The translations under genes were made by a program, and so were the position numbers. The notes under the pieces were generated by a model. The model was not told the DNA's origin, did no database searches, and worked only from the letters and a program-made list of their open reading frames with translations. From NCBI GenBank assembly GCA_003645805.1, contig QNCL01000034.1, positions 1 to 7,994 on the forward strand: 7,994 bases of DNA, in the 5' to 3' direction. The DNA is from Candidatus Omnitrophota bacterium (lineage in GTDB: Bacteria; Omnitrophota; 4484-213). Shown here in pieces: positions 7,191 to 7,994 of the stretch. The stretch's first letter is position 1, and the number at the start of each line of letters is the position of its first letter.

Positions 7191-7860
7191 GTCTTTTTAA
7201 CTGCTTTGTTCTTTCCTCTGCCCTCTCCTTCCGCCACTTCTCAATTGCTTTATGGTCTCCTGAGGTAATAATCTTGGGCACCGCCATTCCTCTGAAGACT
7301 GCAGGGCGTGTCCATTGAGGATAATCTAACAACTCTCCTCGGCTAAATGACTCGAGTTCCTTTGATTCTGCACACCCTAACACTCCCGGAACCAGCCTCA
7401 CTACCGCATCAACAATCACCATTGCTGGCAGTTCTCCTCCGGTAAGGACATATCTTCCGATAGAAATCTCCTCATCCACAATCGTCCTCACCCTCTCATC
7501 CACGCCTTCATAGTGCCCACAGATAAAGATCAGTTTTTTCTCCTGCGCCAGTTCTCTGGCTATCTTCTGCTCAAAAAGCCTCCCTCCCGGACTGGTTAGA
7601 ATAACCTTCTGCCTTTCCTTCTCTTCTCCTTTGCTAATCTCCTCCACTGCAGAAAATATTGGCTCAGGTTTCAGTACCATTCCCGGCCCTCCTCCATAAG
7701 GACGATCATCACATCTTCTATGCTTATCTGTAGAGTAATCTCTTAGATTATGAATGTGTATTTTAACCTTCCCTTTCTCTATTGCCCTTTTTATAATCGA
7801 GTGCGAAAAAGGACCCTGAAACATCTGAGGGAAAAGAGTAAGAATATGAATAGAAAGCAT
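7180..7860 (-). CDS. trmD: tRNA (guanine-N1-)-methyltransferase TrmD
   Basis: TrmD uses S-adenosylmethionine to methylate N1 of G37 next to the anticodon, preventing +1 frameshifts; it acts as a dimer in the cytoplasm. The 226-residue product has the typical start MLSIHILTLFPQMF, DDRPYGGGPGMV at 51-62, and the trefoil-knot SAM-site segments GHYEGVDERV at 115-124 and SIGRYVLTGGELPAMV at 133-148. The C-terminal domain begins with ESFSRGELLDYPQWTRP at 170-186. Two positions vary: the residue after SIG is Arg136, where many TrmD have Asp, and Glu170 sits where the catalytic Asp169 of the E. coli/Haemophilus enzymes falls; Glu there is probably tolerated. ATG 7860 is the only possible start, because a stop lies three codons upstream. 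The usual upstream partners rpsP and rimM are not adjacent. Confidence 0.97.
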   Translation of the reverse strand: MLSIHILTLFPQMFQGPFSHSIIKRAIEKGKVKIHIHNLRDYSTDKHRRCDDRPYGGGPGMVLKPEPIFSAVEEISKGEEKERQKVILTSPGGRLFEQKIARELAQEKKLIFICGHYEGVDERVRTIVDEEISIGRYVLTGGELPAMVIVDAVVRLVPGVLGCAESKELESFSRGELLDYPQWTRPAVFRGMAVPKIITSGDHKAIEKWRKERAEERTKQLKRQGR

Positions 7861-7917
7861 CTCTACTTAAACTTTCCACCTTAACTCAAATAAGTTTCTT
7901 TCTCCGTCCCTTGGATT
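7861..7917 (-). promoter_or_regulatory. trmD leader with a distant Shine-Dalgarno sequence
   Basis: This is the inferred 5' untranslated region from the approximate transcription start to the trmD ATG. The only good Shine-Dalgarno match, AAGGTGG at 7876-7882, is 15 bases from the ATG, farther than usual. AAACTT upstream and AAGTTT downstream of it could pair in a weak AU-rich six-base stem with AAGGTGG in the loop, which would bring the site nearer to the start or modulate it. The stem is weak and this role is a guess. Confidence 0.4.
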
Positions 7918-7922
7918 AAGGT

Positions 7923-7951
7923 AGTATATCGCAAAAGAGATAGTTAGTCAA
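7923..7951 (-). promoter_or_regulatory. Sigma-70-type promoter for the trmD operon
   Basis: On the coding strand TTGACT (7951-7946) is followed by a 17-base spacer and TATACT (7928-7923). Both hexamers differ from the consensus at one position and the spacing is optimal. The expected transcription start is near 7916-7917, giving a leader of about 56 bases. It is the best promoter match I found by eye in the window and points at trmD. The 43 bases upstream to the window edge hold no recognisable gene; one open frame from the edge would stop inside the -35 box, so an upstream gene ending there cannot be excluded. Confidence 0.75.
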
Positions 7952-7994
7952 GACGCGAACGAGGACAGAAAAGGTCGGTTTATCAACTCCTCTC

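Noticed and set aside
7049..7318. Plus-strand open frame of 89 codons opposite rplS and trmD
   Set aside because: It is Leu/Ser/Phe-rich, as expected from the complement of Lys/Glu-rich coding sequence, and is antisense to two clear genes.
7920..7994. Open frame entering from the right edge on the minus strand
   Set aside because: It runs through the promoter for about 25 codons with no recognisable sequence; too little is visible to call a gene.

Overview
The window is a dense block of bacterial housekeeping genes, all on the minus strand. It reads from right to left as one probable operon: trmD, rplS, rnhB, a yraN-type nuclease-fold gene, gatA, gatB, prfB and secA. secA runs off the left edge. 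I saw no RNA gene, mobile element, CRISPR array or intrinsic terminator. The only non-coding stretches are the 134 bases upstream of trmD and 97 bases between yraN and gatA. No stretch longer than 300 bases lacks a gene.

Right end (7861-7994): a well-formed sigma-70-type promoter (TTGACT, 17-base spacer, TATACT) lies about 65 bases before trmD and probably starts the whole transcript. Junctions 7180-4341: rplS follows trmD after 6 bases. rplS/rnhB, rnhB/yraN and gatA/gatB are joined by 4-base ATGA overlaps. The yraN-gatA gap is where gatC would be expected, but no gatC is seen. Left part: prfB follows gatB after 9 bases, with its ribosome binding site across the gatB stop. secA starts inside the end of prfB through an 8-base overlap (ATGCTTAA).

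Most of the genes serve translation and its fidelity: tRNA m1G37 methylation (TrmD), ribosomal protein bL19, tRNA-dependent Gln/Asn formation (GatA, GatB) and stop-codon release (RF2). To these are added RNA-in-DNA removal (RNase HII), a presumed nuclease-fold protein and the Sec export motor. prfB cannot be read from one open frame. Its first 24 codons end at an in-frame TGA inside a textbook RF2 autoregulatory +1 frameshift site, and the joined product is 365 residues.

Organism: a bacterium using RF2, with TGA as a true stop (five of the seven visible stops) and a GatAB transamidation route. Coding strands are strongly purine-rich, with many AGA/AGG arginine codons and Lys/Glu-rich proteins. 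That would fit a thermophilic or subsurface lineage, possibly an uncultured candidate phylum, but I cannot place it from this sequence. The bL19 carries an unusual Lys/Glu/Pro-rich insertion. No new multi-gene system is evident; the points worth a second look are the recoding site, the bL19 insert, the missing gatC with mini-frames in its place, and the prfB-secA order.
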